Part shown: in pieces, positions 6,870 through 15,741 of the stretch
How the letters are laid out: the number at the start of each line of letters is the position of its first letter
Numbering within the stretch: the first letter of the stretch is position 1
NCBI RefSeq assembly: GCF_001707825.1
Contig: NZ_LYBM01000002.1
Location: 62,001-126,000 of the forward strand
Direction: 5' to 3'
From: Veronia pacifica
Lineage (GTDB): Bacteria; Pseudomonadota; Gammaproteobacteria; Enterobacterales; Vibrionaceae
DNA: 64,000 bases
Translations under genes and position numbers: made by a program
The notes under the pieces: model-generated
Databases searched by the model: none
What the model was told of the DNA's origin: nothing
The model's input: the letters and a program-made list of their open reading frames with translations, nothing else

Positions 6870-8945
6870 TCAATATTCAATAATGCGTTTAAAAGGCGGG
6901 AGAGAGTCGAGTAGTGACTTACCATAGCGGCGGGTGACAATACGACGGTCCAACACAATGATCCTACCAGAGTCGTTTTCCTGACGCAGCAGGCGACCTG
7001 CAGATTGGATCAATTTTTTACTCGCTTCCGGCACAGAAATTTGTAAAAACGGGTTACCTCCCCGGCTTTCAATATATTCTGAGTGTGCCTCTTCCACAGG
7101 TGAGGTAGGAACTGCAAAGGGGATCTTGGTGATGATCAAGTTGGTCAGTTGATCGCCTGGCAGATCAAGTCCTTCAGAGAAACTGCCAGTGCCAAATAAA
7201 ATACTGACTTTTCCTTTCTCACAGTTTTTTCTATGGGTGTCGAGCAAAGATGTTCTCGATGCCTCACCCTGGACAAGTAGATCCCACTTATTTTTGACGG
7301 CTGTTTTCTTGAGTGCTTCCGCAACTTTGTTCATCTGCCAATAAGATGAAAAGAGGACAAGGCTGGCTGTTTCGCCCTCAAGGTATTCAGTGAGTAGCGC
7401 GGGCAAGGTATCTGTGAATTTGTCATGCTGAGGTTCATAGGGCACTTTTGGCACGACAAGACGTGCTTGATTTTGATAATCAAACGGTGAAGGCAGTGCG
7501 AGAAAACGGCTGCCATCGTTTTCTTCAAGACCAACCTGTCGGCAAAAATAACCAAACTGGTTAAGTGCTCGCATCGTCGCGGAAAAAAGACCCACGCCCG
7601 CCGCTTTTGACCACAACATCTGATCCAGTCGCCAGCCGATCTCCAGGGGAGAGACGTGAACGATAAGATCCCGTTCCTTCTCATCGCAGCGTTTTATCCA
7701 GCGGGCCAGAGGTGCGCCTTTATCTGAATTGGGCTGTGCCATCAGGTTCCAGACCTTTTCGAGGTTTTCGAGTCGTTGGAGAAAGAAAGCAGACTCAGCC
7801 AGCGCAGGCTCAGCCAAACGGGCACTGAGTTCTCCATCCTTTACCCGCTCGGCAATGAGGTCATGAATCTTTGCTTGAGACTGCTGAGTCTTCTTTGCCG
7901 CTTTATGCATTTCTTTAGCCTGCAACTCGAGCGACTCAGGCAGTTCTCCATCTTTGAACCTGAATGTGCCGTCATCATTTAACGGTAATTCACTCAATTG
8001 TTCTCTAATTTGGCGTAAACCGGGAATAAGTTCTTGTATGCCGGTTTGAAGTGCATCAAGGAAACGGTTACTCCGTTTGATATCGGCAGTATTGGCTATT
8101 TTGCTTCCAGCTTGATTAAGCTTCTCAAGCCATGATGCGACACCGAGCAGACTTGCCGATGCTGCAGAGAAGTCACGGGCAACAATGGGCAAGTGGTGTG
8201 CTTCATCGATCATAAAGATCGCTTGTTCTGGTTCAGGTAGGATCACCCCGCCACCCAGTTCAAGATCTGCCATCAGTAAGCTGTGGTTAGCCACAATGAC
8301 ATCGGCTTTATCTAGATTCTCACGCGCTTTGGCGAAGGGACAACTACGGTGTGCTGCCAGTCCGTTATGGCAGGTATGTTTGTCGGAAGCAATAACGCGC
8401 CAAACAGTATCTGGGATGGTTTTCGGCCAGCTATCTCTATCGCCATCCCATTTACCTTCACTCAGTGCTCTATACAAATCTTTGGCCAGCAGCACATCAT
8501 TATGTTTTGGTTTTTGATCAAAAAGGGCCTGTTGGATGCCTGTTTGATCGCCACATACCGATGCAAGTTTCTCTGCGCAGCAATAGCGTTGGCGGCCCTT
8601 AGCGAGAATGAAGCTAAATTCTCGCGGAGAGATCCTGCGAAATAGAGGGAGATCTTTACTGATCAATTGCTCTTGCAGTGCCACTGTTGCGGTTGAGATA
8701 ACCACCTTTTTATTGCTGTTCAATGCAAAAGGTATGGAACCAAGTAGATAGGCCATGGACTTACCAATACCAGTACCTGCTTCGGCCACCATTATCCGAC
8801 GTTTGGCGTGGTATTCGCCAGCCAGCGTTTTGGCAAGTTCAGCGACGAGATAGTTCTGCGCTTTGCGTGGAATAAAGTTGTCTAACTGTTCGCGCAAGTT
8901 CTCGTAGCAAGTTCTTATGTCTTTTTTAAGAGAATTATTAAGCAT
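6870..8945 (-). CDS. dinG: ATP-dependent DNA helicase DinG
   Basis: A 691-residue XPD-like superfamily 2 helicase that unwinds DNA 5'-3' and can resolve R-loops and other roadblocks. Visible parts are Walker A AEAGTGIGKSMAYLL, cysteines of the iron-sulfur cluster domain (RYCCAEKLASVCG and HTCHNGLAAHRSCPF), DEAH motif MIDEAHHLP, and C-terminal motif VI SAGRLLRQENDSGR. Length is close to E. coli DinG (716). E. coli dinG is SOS-induced, but I found no convincing LexA box upstream here; instead a good extended -10 element lies 31 bases before the start. No anomaly in the motifs. Confidence 0.92.
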   Translation of the reverse strand: MLNNSLKKDIRTCYENLREQLDNFIPRKAQNYLVAELAKTLAGEYHAKRRIMVAEAGTGIGKSMAYLLGSIPFALNSNKKVVISTATVALQEQLISKDLPLFRRISPREFSFILAKGRQRYCCAEKLASVCGDQTGIQQALFDQKPKHNDVLLAKDLYRALSEGKWDGDRDSWPKTIPDTVWRVIASDKHTCHNGLAAHRSCPFAKARENLDKADVIVANHSLLMADLELGGGVILPEPEQAIFMIDEAHHLPIVARDFSAASASLLGVASWLEKLNQAGSKIANTADIKRSNRFLDALQTGIQELIPGLRQIREQLSELPLNDDGTFRFKDGELPESLELQAKEMHKAAKKTQQSQAKIHDLIAERVKDGELSARLAEPALAESAFFLQRLENLEKVWNLMAQPNSDKGAPLARWIKRCDEKERDLIVHVSPLEIGWRLDQMLWSKAAGVGLFSATMRALNQFGYFCRQVGLEENDGSRFLALPSPFDYQNQARLVVPKVPYEPQHDKFTDTLPALLTEYLEGETASLVLFSSYWQMNKVAEALKKTAVKNKWDLLVQGEASRTSLLDTHRKNCEKGKVSILFGTGSFSEGLDLPGDQLTNLIITKIPFAVPTSPVEEAHSEYIESRGGNPFLQISVPEASKKLIQSAGRLLRQENDSGRIIVLDRRIVTRRYGKSLLDSLPPFKRIIEY

Positions 8946-8975
8946 ATATGGCAGAAAAATGAGTGAATTGGCCAG

Positions 8976-8984
8976 ATTATATCA
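8976..8984 (-). promoter_or_regulatory. Extended -10 promoter element of dinG
   Basis: On the minus strand TGATATAAT (8984-8976) matches the extended -10 pattern TGnTATAAT. No good -35 is present at 17 bases, which is normal for extended -10 promoters. Transcription would start about 25 bases before dinG. Confidence 0.45.
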
Positions 8985-9460
8985 CGGAGCGAGAATGTGA
9001 AAGAGGTCAAAATTTGGCAGATAAGTCTCTGATTATGAGATTGAGATCACGATTGTGACGACATTTGACAATATGACCGAGGCTTAGTGAACTTATTGTA
9101 TATATTTGCTGTCACCCCATCTTTTGCAGTGAATAAATCTTAATTTTAACATTTAAAAATGTATTTTTAGTTTTATATTCTGTTTAATCTCCTGAACGTC
9201 TCTTACAGTTTCCTGACATTGTGTATGCACTACATAGATGGATTTTATTTGCATTATTTTATCTTGTTGTTTTTTAAGTATTTAAGCTTATTTTTTTTAC
9301 TGATTGGCATTATTTGACAGAAGATTGATTGTTCTGCACGATAATTCACGAAGTTTAATGGTTTGTTGCTGATTCAAATAACTGACAGTAACAAGCTCTA
9401 CAAGACAGGGATTCTGGAACAGGAATTCCATAATTCTTAAAAAGAAGGCAGTGGATTACC
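8985..9460 (+). other. Long AT-rich intergenic region upstream of the porin
   Basis: No gene is seen in these 476 bases between divergent dinG and the porin. The sequence is AT-rich with several T-runs. Two exact TTGACA -35-like hexamers occur (9065-9070 and 9314-9319); after the second, GATAAT at 9340-9345 is a possible -10 but 20 bases away, which is long. The long upstream region and likely 5' UTR of about 100 bases fit a strongly regulated outer membrane protein gene. I could not identify an operator. Confidence 0.4.
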
Positions 9461-10441
9461 ATGAAAAAAACAATTCTAGCTATGGCTGTACCGGCACTGA
9501 TGGTAGCAGGCGCGGCAAATGCAGGTGTTGATCTTTATGACGCTGACGGCGTGAACGTAAGCGCTTCAGGCGCAATGGAAGTGCAATACAACAAAAGCAC
9601 TAATGACAAAAGCAAAGCACAAGTTCGTCTTGATGACGGTGACTTGGCGCTTAACACTTCAGTTGAAATCTCTGATAGCTTGAAAGCAGTCGGCGAGATG
9701 GCGTTCAAATTCGAGAAAGAAGACGTACAGAACGATCGTTTGTATGTTGGTCTTTCTGGTGATTTCGGTACATTTACTGTTGGCCGTCAAGCAACCATCC
9801 TAGACGATGCTGGCGTTGGTAAAGACATCGAAGCTGGTGGCGGTTTGGACTTAGGTGAGCGCACTGACCTGTACGGTGATCAAGTCGTTAAATACACTTT
9901 CGATAATGACATGTTCTACGCAGGTATTGCTGCCGATTTGGTTGAAGACGGCAAAGACGGCGCCGACGAAGATAAGTACATGGACGGTCGTATCGGTGCA
10001 CGTTTCGAAGGCCTAGATGCACGCGTTTATTTTGCTGACGGCGAGATTCAAAAATACACTGATAAAGACGGCGTAGAAGTGCCGAAGACCGACGTAAGAG
10101 TTATCGTATTAGAAGCCGAGTATGCACTTGACGACATCGGTATTGCTGCTGGATACGGTCAAGCAGAACTTAAAACGTCTGGCGGTAAAGTTAAAGCTAA
10201 ATTGCTCCAGCTAGCAGCTGACTACAGCATGAACGACACCACGTTCGCAGTCGGTGTTGACCGTGTAGACTTCGATAAGGGCGATGCTGAACAAACTAGC
10301 ATCTACGCGAATGTTACTCAGCAGCTTCACAGCAACGTCAAAGTTTATGCAGAAGTTGGTAATGCTGACGAGAAAGACAAAGACGGTAAAGACGTAGACA
10401 CTGAGCTTGGCTACACGGTTGGTATGGAAGTTAAATTCTAA
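9461..10441 (+). CDS. Gram-negative porin (OmpU/OmpL-like major outer membrane protein)
   Basis: A 326-residue trimeric-porin-type beta barrel. A signal peptide is clear (MKKTILAMAVPALMVAGAANA, cut after ANA at residue 21). The mature part is acidic, has alternating beta-strand patterns, the loop-strand block YVGLSGDFGTFTVGRQ typical of vibrio porins, and ends in the C-terminal Phe needed for BAM-mediated assembly. It probably allows general diffusion of small solutes. Codon use is strongly biased, consistent with high expression. A strong terminator follows immediately. Which porin paralogue it is (OmpU, OmpT or other) cannot be decided from sequence alone. Confidence 0.9.
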   Translation: MKKTILAMAVPALMVAGAANAGVDLYDADGVNVSASGAMEVQYNKSTNDKSKAQVRLDDGDLALNTSVEISDSLKAVGEMAFKFEKEDVQNDRLYVGLSGDFGTFTVGRQATILDDAGVGKDIEAGGGLDLGERTDLYGDQVVKYTFDNDMFYAGIAADLVEDGKDGADEDKYMDGRIGARFEGLDARVYFADGEIQKYTDKDGVEVPKTDVRVIVLEAEYALDDIGIAAGYGQAELKTSGGKVKAKLLQLAADYSMNDTTFAVGVDRVDFDKGDAEQTSIYANVTQQLHSNVKVYAEVGNADEKDKDGKDVDTELGYTVGMEVKF

Positions 10442-10465
10442 TCTCTGTATTTAGCTTGCACAATA

Positions 10466-10488
10466 AAAGCCGCCTGATAGGCGGCTTT
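10466..10488 (+). terminator. Terminator of the porin gene
   Basis: AAAGCCGCC (10466-10474) and GGCGGCTTT (10480-10488) form a 9-bp stem with a 5-base loop, followed by GTTGTTT. Confidence 0.85.
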
Positions 10489-10522
10489 GTTGTTTCTGAA
10501 TTAATCCAAAAGGGATCGTAAA

Positions 10523-11161
10523 GTGAAGAGAGCAATTAATTTTATTTGTTTGTTGTTGATTTCGACATCAGTTACGGCCGGTGAGTTTGCAGTTTCTGAT
10601 GGTATTAAAATACTTGCTGTGGATGGAAAAAAAGTAAAATTTGAACACTCTTTGAGCGAGCAAAAAGTATCTTTAGCAAAAGGCACACATCAGATTGTCG
10701 CGAGATTTGATGATGAAGTCAGAGATGGCTCAAGAAAGGTTATCTTTACTTCTAAACCATATGTGTTTCAGGTTGATATGTCTAATGAGGACCTGGAGTT
10801 AAACCTACCAAACTTTTCGACTGAAAGTCAGGCTAAGGCACACTTTAATAAGGGGCCCAATTGGATCTTGTTGAATAGAAATACAAGAAAAGAGATACCT
10901 ATTAGTTTTAAAAGGCTTCCCGGTATCGGTTTTGGAGGCTTTGGAAATATTGAAAAGGTAATAGCTGAATATAATCGTAATGAGGGTATTGTTCTATTCT
11001 CAGATAAGATCTCAGATAGTAACGATCTAGTCATTTTACAGAGTGATGCCCAAGTACCTAATCAAAATAATGATACGCTTGTACAACTTCAGCTTTGGTA
11101 CACTAAGGCCTCTGATGAAGAGCGTAAAGCATTTAAGCGCTGGATGATCGATATAGATTAG
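10523..11161 (+). CDS. DUF2057 family periplasmic protein (YccT-like)
   Basis: A 212-residue protein with a signal peptide (MKRAINFICLLLISTSVTAG) and a mature part of the DUF2057 family, to which E. coli YccT belongs. The family-typical features are an early hydrophobic strand, LAKGTHQIVARFDDEV and the SKPYVFQVDM block. It uses a GTG start at 10523 with AGGGA 7 bases upstream. It lies 14-17 bases before a small lipoprotein gene and probably forms an operon with it. Molecular function is not established for this vibrio version. Confidence 0.8.
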   Translation: MKRAINFICLLLISTSVTAGEFAVSDGIKILAVDGKKVKFEHSLSEQKVSLAKGTHQIVARFDDEVRDGSRKVIFTSKPYVFQVDMSNEDLELNLPNFSTESQAKAHFNKGPNWILLNRNTRKEIPISFKRLPGIGFGGFGNIEKVIAEYNRNEGIVLFSDKISDSNDLVILQSDAQVPNQNNDTLVQLQLWYTKASDEERKAFKRWMIDID

Positions 11162-11178
11162 AAATAGGCGATGAAGTG

Positions 11179-11577
11179 ATGTACAGATTAAAAGTAGGCC
11201 TTATATGTCTATTGCTCTTGGCTGGTTGTAAGGCAAAAAGTGGCGCTGGTTTGCCGCCTTCTGAATTCGAAGGCAAAGTACCAAATGAAGTCAATCAGAG
11301 GCTTTTAGAATTAAATTATGTTCCTACCAAATCAATGCGTGGTTCAACAGGGTATTATTTTTATGATGACAGACGCGCTCTACTGACTGTTACGCATAGA
11401 TTACGAAGCAGTAGTTGGACTTGGACAATGAATAAGTCCGATATTGAACCCTCGATAAGAGCTGACATGTGCGAGCGATTCTCTGATGAACTGGCGCTTG
11501 GTGTTGGAATCCGCAACTGGTTTGTGGGGAGTGGCGGCTTTGTAACCAAAACTCTAGTGGCTGAAGATTGTCAGTGA
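11179..11577 (+). CDS. Small lipoprotein of unknown function
   Basis: A 132-residue exported protein with a lipobox LLAGC; Cys17 would be the lipidated first residue of the mature form, and the next residue is Lys, which fits outer membrane sorting. The mature part has no domain I recognise; it contains GYYFYDDRRALLTVTHRLR and ends with a cysteine pair region (MCERF...AEDCQ) that could form a disulfide. A GTG directly before the ATG (11176) is an alternative start. It follows the DUF2057 gene closely and precedes a strong terminator, so the two make a two-gene unit. Confidence 0.65.
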   Translation: MYRLKVGLICLLLLAGCKAKSGAGLPPSEFEGKVPNEVNQRLLELNYVPTKSMRGSTGYYFYDDRRALLTVTHRLRSSSWTWTMNKSDIEPSIRADMCERFSDELALGVGIRNWFVGSGGFVTKTLVAEDCQ

Positions 11578-11613
11578 CATTCTCTTGATAAAGTTCGTTG
11601 TTTACGTAGTTTC

Positions 11614-11638
11614 AAGAGCTCCGCTATGCGGGGCTTTT
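11614..11638 (+). terminator. Terminator of the DUF2057-lipoprotein unit
   Basis: AAGAGCTCCGC (11614-11624) pairs with GCGGGGCTTTT (11628-11638), allowing two G-U pairs, with a 3-base loop and a T-rich tail. The next 220 bases to the small ORF at 11861 show no gene. Confidence 0.75.
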
Positions 11639-11860
11639 CTGTTTTCATGTCGCGAAACCTCCTGTCACGACCCTTCGAAAACCCAGTATGCTAGGGTATT
11701 TATATAGCAGTGCGAGTCTGTTTAAATTTGATCTTTATTCCATCTGTTGTGAAACTGCTGGTGTTTAATGCTTCTTACATTTGCTTCAGCAGGGTATATT
11801 GTAACCATATCGTCGATGCCCAGAGCGGGCAGAAGATATCCACGGAGGGGAAATATTTAA

Positions 11861-11977
11861 ATGGAAAAAGAATATCAAGAGCCGTTTAATCTGCTCTACT
11901 TTTTGGGTTTACTGGGTGTATTTCTGATACCCACTCTTCCGGCCACCATCACATGGTTTAAAATGCTGGCAGGCTGA
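11861..11977 (+). CDS. Small membrane protein, 38 residues, unknown function
   Basis: A short frame (begins MEKEYQEPFNLLYF, ends FKMLAG) with a strong ribosome binding site GGAGGGG at 11844-11850. It encodes one hydrophobic helix (residues about 11-32) with an acidic N-terminal end. The stop is 16 bases before the GTG start of ybaN, which has its own ribosome binding site, suggesting a bicistronic transcript. Composition and signals look like a real gene, but I do not recognise the family. Confidence 0.55.
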   Translation: MEKEYQEPFNLLYFLGLLGVFLIPTLPATITWFKMLAG

Positions 11978-11993
11978 GCGAACAGGAGAGACA

Positions 11994-12392
11994 GTGAAAA
12001 ATAACCTCAAACGCTGGATATTATTGTTTTTCGGGTGGCTTTGGCTAGTTGTCGGCCTAATTGGGATCTTTGTGCCTTTACTTCCGACAACACCGTTTCT
12101 TCTTCTCGCGACAGCTTGCTTTATTAACAGTTCACCTCGTATCGCTGAGTGGCTGCTCAATCATCCCAAATACGGGCCAACTATCGTGAATTGGCGGGAA
12201 CATGGGGCTGTGACAAAGAAAATTAAGCGGCGCGCCAGCTTCTTCATTGTAATCAGTTTTACGATTTCTATTCTTATTTCACCCATCCTCTGGGTTAAAT
12301 GGATGCTGGTGGCATTCTGCGCGACATTATTAGTGTGGTTTAATCGTCTGCCTGAGAGCGATGCAGTTGCCCCTGTCTCAGAAAATTCTTAA
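11994..12392 (+). CDS. ybaN: YbaN family inner membrane protein (DUF454)
   Basis: A 132-residue protein with three to four hydrophobic helices and the DUF454 signature: LVVGLIGIFVPLLPTTPFLL followed by ACFINSSPRIAEWLLNHPKYG. The GTG start at 11994 has AGGAG at 11984-11988. Function is unknown. The order ybaN-apt-dnaX-ybaB-recR matches E. coli. Confidence 0.88.
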   Translation: MKNNLKRWILLFFGWLWLVVGLIGIFVPLLPTTPFLLLATACFINSSPRIAEWLLNHPKYGPTIVNWREHGAVTKKIKRRASFFIVISFTISILISPILWVKWMLVAFCATLLVWFNRLPESDAVAPVSENS

Positions 12393-12499
12393 CATATTAC
12401 TTTCACAGGAGCAGTAGCTGACGGCCTTGGATGCATTTATCCCATCACTATGTCAGGCTCTGGTCCTGTATTTTCACTTCACTAAGTCATACCAATATC

Positions 12500-13045
12500 A
12501 TGAATCAAGACAAAAAAAACATCATTAAAGAGAATATCAAAACCGTTCCCGATTATCCCAAGCCTGGCATCATGTTTCGCGATGTGACAAGTCTTCTGGA
12601 AAATGCAACTGCATATCAGACAACGATAGATATGTTAGCTGACAAATATCGCGACGCTGGATTTACTAAAATCGTAGGTACTGAGTCACGTGGCTTCCTG
12701 TTTGGTGCTCCTTTGGCGCTTGAACTGGGGATCGGCTTTGTACCTGTGAGAAAGCCGGGTAAACTGCCGCGCGAAGTGATTTCAGAAGATTACGAGCTGG
12801 AATATGGCTCTGACACGCTTGAAATTCATAAAGATGCCATTGTGTCAGGTGACAAGGTCCTAATGGTTGATGATTTGCTGGCGACAGGCGGGACGATCGA
12901 AGCGACCACTAAGCTTATTCGGCGTTTAAATGGTGATGTTCAGCACGCCGCTTTTGTTATCAACCTGCCTGAAATTGGTGGTGAGCAACGTCTGACGTCA
13001 CTTGGAATAGATGTTTACAGTCTGATTGATTTCGAAGGCCACTAA
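12500..13045 (+). CDS. apt: Adenine phosphoribosyltransferase
   Basis: A 181-residue cytoplasmic purine salvage enzyme that joins adenine to PRPP to give AMP. The PRPP-binding loop [13 protein letters not shown] is intact, as are the N-terminal [18 protein letters not shown] and the [10 protein letters not shown] segment. The ATG at 12500 is chosen by alignment with E. coli Apt ([20 protein letters not shown] type start); an in-frame ATG at 12431 would add 23 unrelated residues. No good Shine-Dalgarno sequence precedes 12500, which is a mild oddity. Confidence 0.93.
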   Translation: MNQDKKNIIKENIKTVPDYPKPGIMFRDVTSLLENATAYQTTIDMLADKYRDAGFTKIVGTESRGFLFGAPLALELGIGFVPVRKPGKLPREVISEDYELEYGSDTLEIHKDAIVSGDKVLMVDDLLATGGTIEATTKLIRRLNGDVQHAAFVINLPEIGGEQRLTSLGIDVYSLIDFEGH

Positions 13046-13198
13046 CCGTCGTATACATTTAGGCATCCTAGCCTTGATCGAGTGCTGGCACTTTTTACTT
13101 CATGGCTGATGACAAAATAGTCGGTTGTGAGGTGATGCTTCGCGCCGATCTTTGCCATGTGCTACGATGGCAACATAGCCGGAATAAATAGAGATTAT

Positions 13199-15382
13199 AT
13201 GACTTATCAGGTATTAGCGCGCAAGTGGCGTCCTCATGTATTCAAAGACGTTGTGGGTCAATCGCATGTGCTTACAGCCCTGGCAAACGCCTTGGATCAT
13301 GATCGCCTCCACCATGCCTACCTGTTCAGCGGAACACGGGGTGTAGGTAAGACGACTATCGCCCGGATTTTTGCGAAGGGCCTGAACTGTGAGCAGGGCG
13401 TGACTTCAACCCCTTGTGGTCAGTGTAGCGCCTGTGTCGATATTGACGAGGGACGCTTTGTTGATCTGTTAGAGATTGATGCCGCGTCACGTACCAAGGT
13501 CGAGGATACTCGAGACCTGCTTGATAACGTGCAATATAAGCCTGCTCGGGGGCGTTTTAAGGTCTATCTGATAGACGAAGTGCACATGCTGTCTCGTCAT
13601 AGCTTTAATGCTTTGCTTAAAACGCTGGAAGAGCCGCCGGAATATGTCAAATTTTTACTGGCGACAACCGATCCCCAGAAGCTGCCGGTAACCATATTAT
13701 CCCGATGCCTCCAGTTTCATCTCAAACATCTTGATGCAGGTCAGATTCATCACCAACTCAGCCATATACTGGCCGAGGAAGCGGTTACGTCTGAAGACAG
13801 AGCTCTGTCGCTGATCTCCCGCGCAGCCGAGGGCAGTATGCGTGACGCTCTTAGCCTCACTGATCAGGCGATTGCTCTGGGCAATGGAGCCGTCAATGAG
13901 ACTGACGTGACTGAAATGCTGGGTACGCTCAGTATAGACCAGGCTTTGTTGCTGCTTGAAGCACTGGTTGAGGGGACGCCTGATGTGTTGATGCAGTGTC
14001 TCGAACAACTGGCTGAAGTTGGCGTAGAGTGGGATGGCTTACTGAGAGAACTCGCCGCCCAATTGCACCGTATCGCCATGGCTCAGACGCTCCCAGCAAG
14101 TGTTGATATCAGTTCGCCAGATGCCGAGCGTGTGACCAAACTAAGCAAGGATACGACGCCTCAGGATATTCAGCTTTTTTATCAAATAGCTCTTCAAGGG
14201 CGGCAAGATCTACCTTATGCTCCGGATGGTAGAGCAGGGCTAGAAATGGTATTGCTGAGAATGCTCGCTTTCAGGCCTGCTGTCGCCGGACAGTTTGAGC
14301 CAACGACCATCGAAGTACCAGCCAGCGAGCCTACATCAAAAAGAGCTCGCCCGGCTGAAGAGAAAACGTTGGCTTCACAACAGGTTGCCAATCAAGGTGG
14401 ACAATCACAGCTTGCAGCGCTAAAAGCGCAGGTTGCGAACACGGGACGCTCGGAAAAGCCTCCGGTTAATCCCCCAGTTAAAGCCACCTCTGCCCCTGAA
14501 CCAACACAGCCGTCGCAGGCATCGCAGCATGCTGTTGATCCTCAGTTGGCCTCGCACATGGCTGCTATGGAACAAATGGATCAGCTTGATGACGAAAATC
14601 CGTCTGAAGACCTTGAGCCAGCAGCGCCTGTTAACAGACCAACTGAACAGCCGAAAACAGCGCCTACGGCAACATCTGCCAGCACACTGGTTGCAGCTCG
14701 TAATATGCTGCGCAGCAGGGTAAAAAAGGGAGATGATGGCGTAAAAAAGACGGATAGGGTATCAGCACCGAGAAAAAATTCGGTGTCGGTACTCGATCGC
14801 ATAGCGGACAAACACAAGCCGATGGATCCAGCACTGATGGCCACCACAGTGCCCGATAAACAGGATCTTCGTCAAGGTGATTACCAGTGGCAGGCCAAAA
14901 ACACACCGGCACCCGAGAAAGTGGCACAACTCACGCCGAAAAAGATAAAATCGGCATTGAGCCACGAAAGAACACCTGAAATGCGGGAAAAGTTGGTGTA
15001 CGAATCACGCCAGCAGGATACATGGTGTGAAATGGCAAATGCGCTGGATATAGCAAGACTGGTCAAACAGATGGCTCTCAATGCGTCAATGGAGAGGCAC
15101 GAAGATACGATTAATCTATATCTGAGGCCGGAGCAGGCACACCTTAAGACAGACAACGCTGTTGCTCAGCTGGCTCAGGCACTTTCTGAACAAGTGGGAA
15201 GCCCCATTTCATTGAATGTTGAGCTAGGGCAACAGGGAAAAACGCCACTCGAATGGCGTGATGATATATACGCAGGCAAGCTGGCACAGGCCAGTCAAAG
15301 CCTGAGTGATGACCCGAACATTCGCTTTATCTGCCAGCGTTTTTCAGCTGAAGTGGATGAAGACAGTATTCGACCAATTTAA
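13199..15382 (+). CDS. dnaX: DNA polymerase III subunits tau/gamma
   Basis: A 727-residue clamp-loader ATPase (tau). Visible parts are Walker A GTRGVGKTTIAR, the zinc-binding cysteines in CEQGVTSTPCGQCSACV, Walker B LIDEVHML, the SRC motif ILSRCLQFHLK, a long Pro/Ala/Gln-rich linker (about residues 370-550) and a C-terminal alpha-binding domain. The ATG at 13199 (MTYQVLARKWRP) is the family start. Codons 515-517 (GTA AAA AAG) carry an A AAA AAG slippery heptamer with the same signals as E. coli dnaX, so a short gamma form ending after about 519 residues is expected by -1 frameshift. A second identical heptamer lies 21 bases upstream. Confidence 0.95.
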   Translation: MTYQVLARKWRPHVFKDVVGQSHVLTALANALDHDRLHHAYLFSGTRGVGKTTIARIFAKGLNCEQGVTSTPCGQCSACVDIDEGRFVDLLEIDAASRTKVEDTRDLLDNVQYKPARGRFKVYLIDEVHMLSRHSFNALLKTLEEPPEYVKFLLATTDPQKLPVTILSRCLQFHLKHLDAGQIHHQLSHILAEEAVTSEDRALSLISRAAEGSMRDALSLTDQAIALGNGAVNETDVTEMLGTLSIDQALLLLEALVEGTPDVLMQCLEQLAEVGVEWDGLLRELAAQLHRIAMAQTLPASVDISSPDAERVTKLSKDTTPQDIQLFYQIALQGRQDLPYAPDGRAGLEMVLLRMLAFRPAVAGQFEPTTIEVPASEPTSKRARPAEEKTLASQQVANQGGQSQLAALKAQVANTGRSEKPPVNPPVKATSAPEPTQPSQASQHAVDPQLASHMAAMEQMDQLDDENPSEDLEPAAPVNRPTEQPKTAPTATSASTLVAARNMLRSRVKKGDDGVKKTDRVSAPRKNSVSVLDRIADKHKPMDPALMATTVPDKQDLRQGDYQWQAKNTPAPEKVAQLTPKKIKSALSHERTPEMREKLVYESRQQDTWCEMANALDIARLVKQMALNASMERHEDTINLYLRPEQAHLKTDNAVAQLAQALSEQVGSPISLNVELGQQGKTPLEWRDDIYAGKLAQASQSLSDDPNIRFICQRFSAEVDEDSIRPI
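14722..14785 (+). promoter_or_regulatory. Programmed -1 frameshift signal in dnaX (gamma subunit), two slippery heptamers
   Basis: AAAAAAG occurs in the correct frame at 14722-14728 and 14743-14749. AGGGAG at 14727-14732 lies exactly 10 bases before the second heptamer, the spacing of the stimulatory Shine-Dalgarno-like element in E. coli dnaX. Downstream, CACCGA (14766-14771) pairs with TCGGTG (14780-14785). After a -1 slip at the second site the frame reads GAC GGA TAG; after a slip at the first it reads GGG AGA TGA. Either gives a gamma-length product. Confidence 0.75.
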
Positions 15383-15409
15383 AACAGCCAATCAAAAAGA
15401 GAGAGTAAT

Positions 15410-15739
15410 ATGTTTGGTAAAGGCGGAATGGGTAACCTGATGAAGCAGGCGCAGCAAATGCAAGAGCGCATGCAAAAAATGCAGGAAGAGATTGCCAATA
15501 TGGAAGTGACTGGTGAGTCAGGCGCAGGCCTGGTGAAAGTTACCCTTACTGGCAGCCACAGCGTGCGTCGTGTTGATATCGACGAGAGTCTGATGGAAGA
15601 CGACAAAGACATGCTGGAAGATCTGATTGCAGCAGCCTTCAATGACGCATCGCGCCGTATTGAAGAAACTCAAAAGGAAAAAATGGGTTCTTTGACCGGT
15701 GGTATGCAGATGCCCCCGGGCTTTAAAATGCCGTTCTAA
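15410..15739 (+). CDS. ybaB: YbaB/EbfC family nucleoid-associated protein
   Basis: A 109-residue small DNA-binding protein. It begins [18 protein letters not shown], followed by the Gln/Met/Lys-rich helix and a central beta hairpin ([20 protein letters not shown]), which is the standard YbaB architecture; it works as a dimer that bends or coats DNA. It sits between dnaX (27 bases) and recR (2 bases), the classical dnaX-ybaB-recR operon. Confidence 0.95.
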   Translation: MFGKGGMGNLMKQAQQMQERMQKMQEEIANMEVTGESGAGLVKVTLTGSHSVRRVDIDESLMEDDKDMLEDLIAAAFNDASRRIEETQKEKMGSLTGGMQMPPGFKMPF

Positions 15740-15741
15740 TC

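Noticed and set aside
8946-9010. LexA box for SOS control of dinG
   Set aside because: No CTGT-N8-ACAG-like sequence seen near the dinG start.
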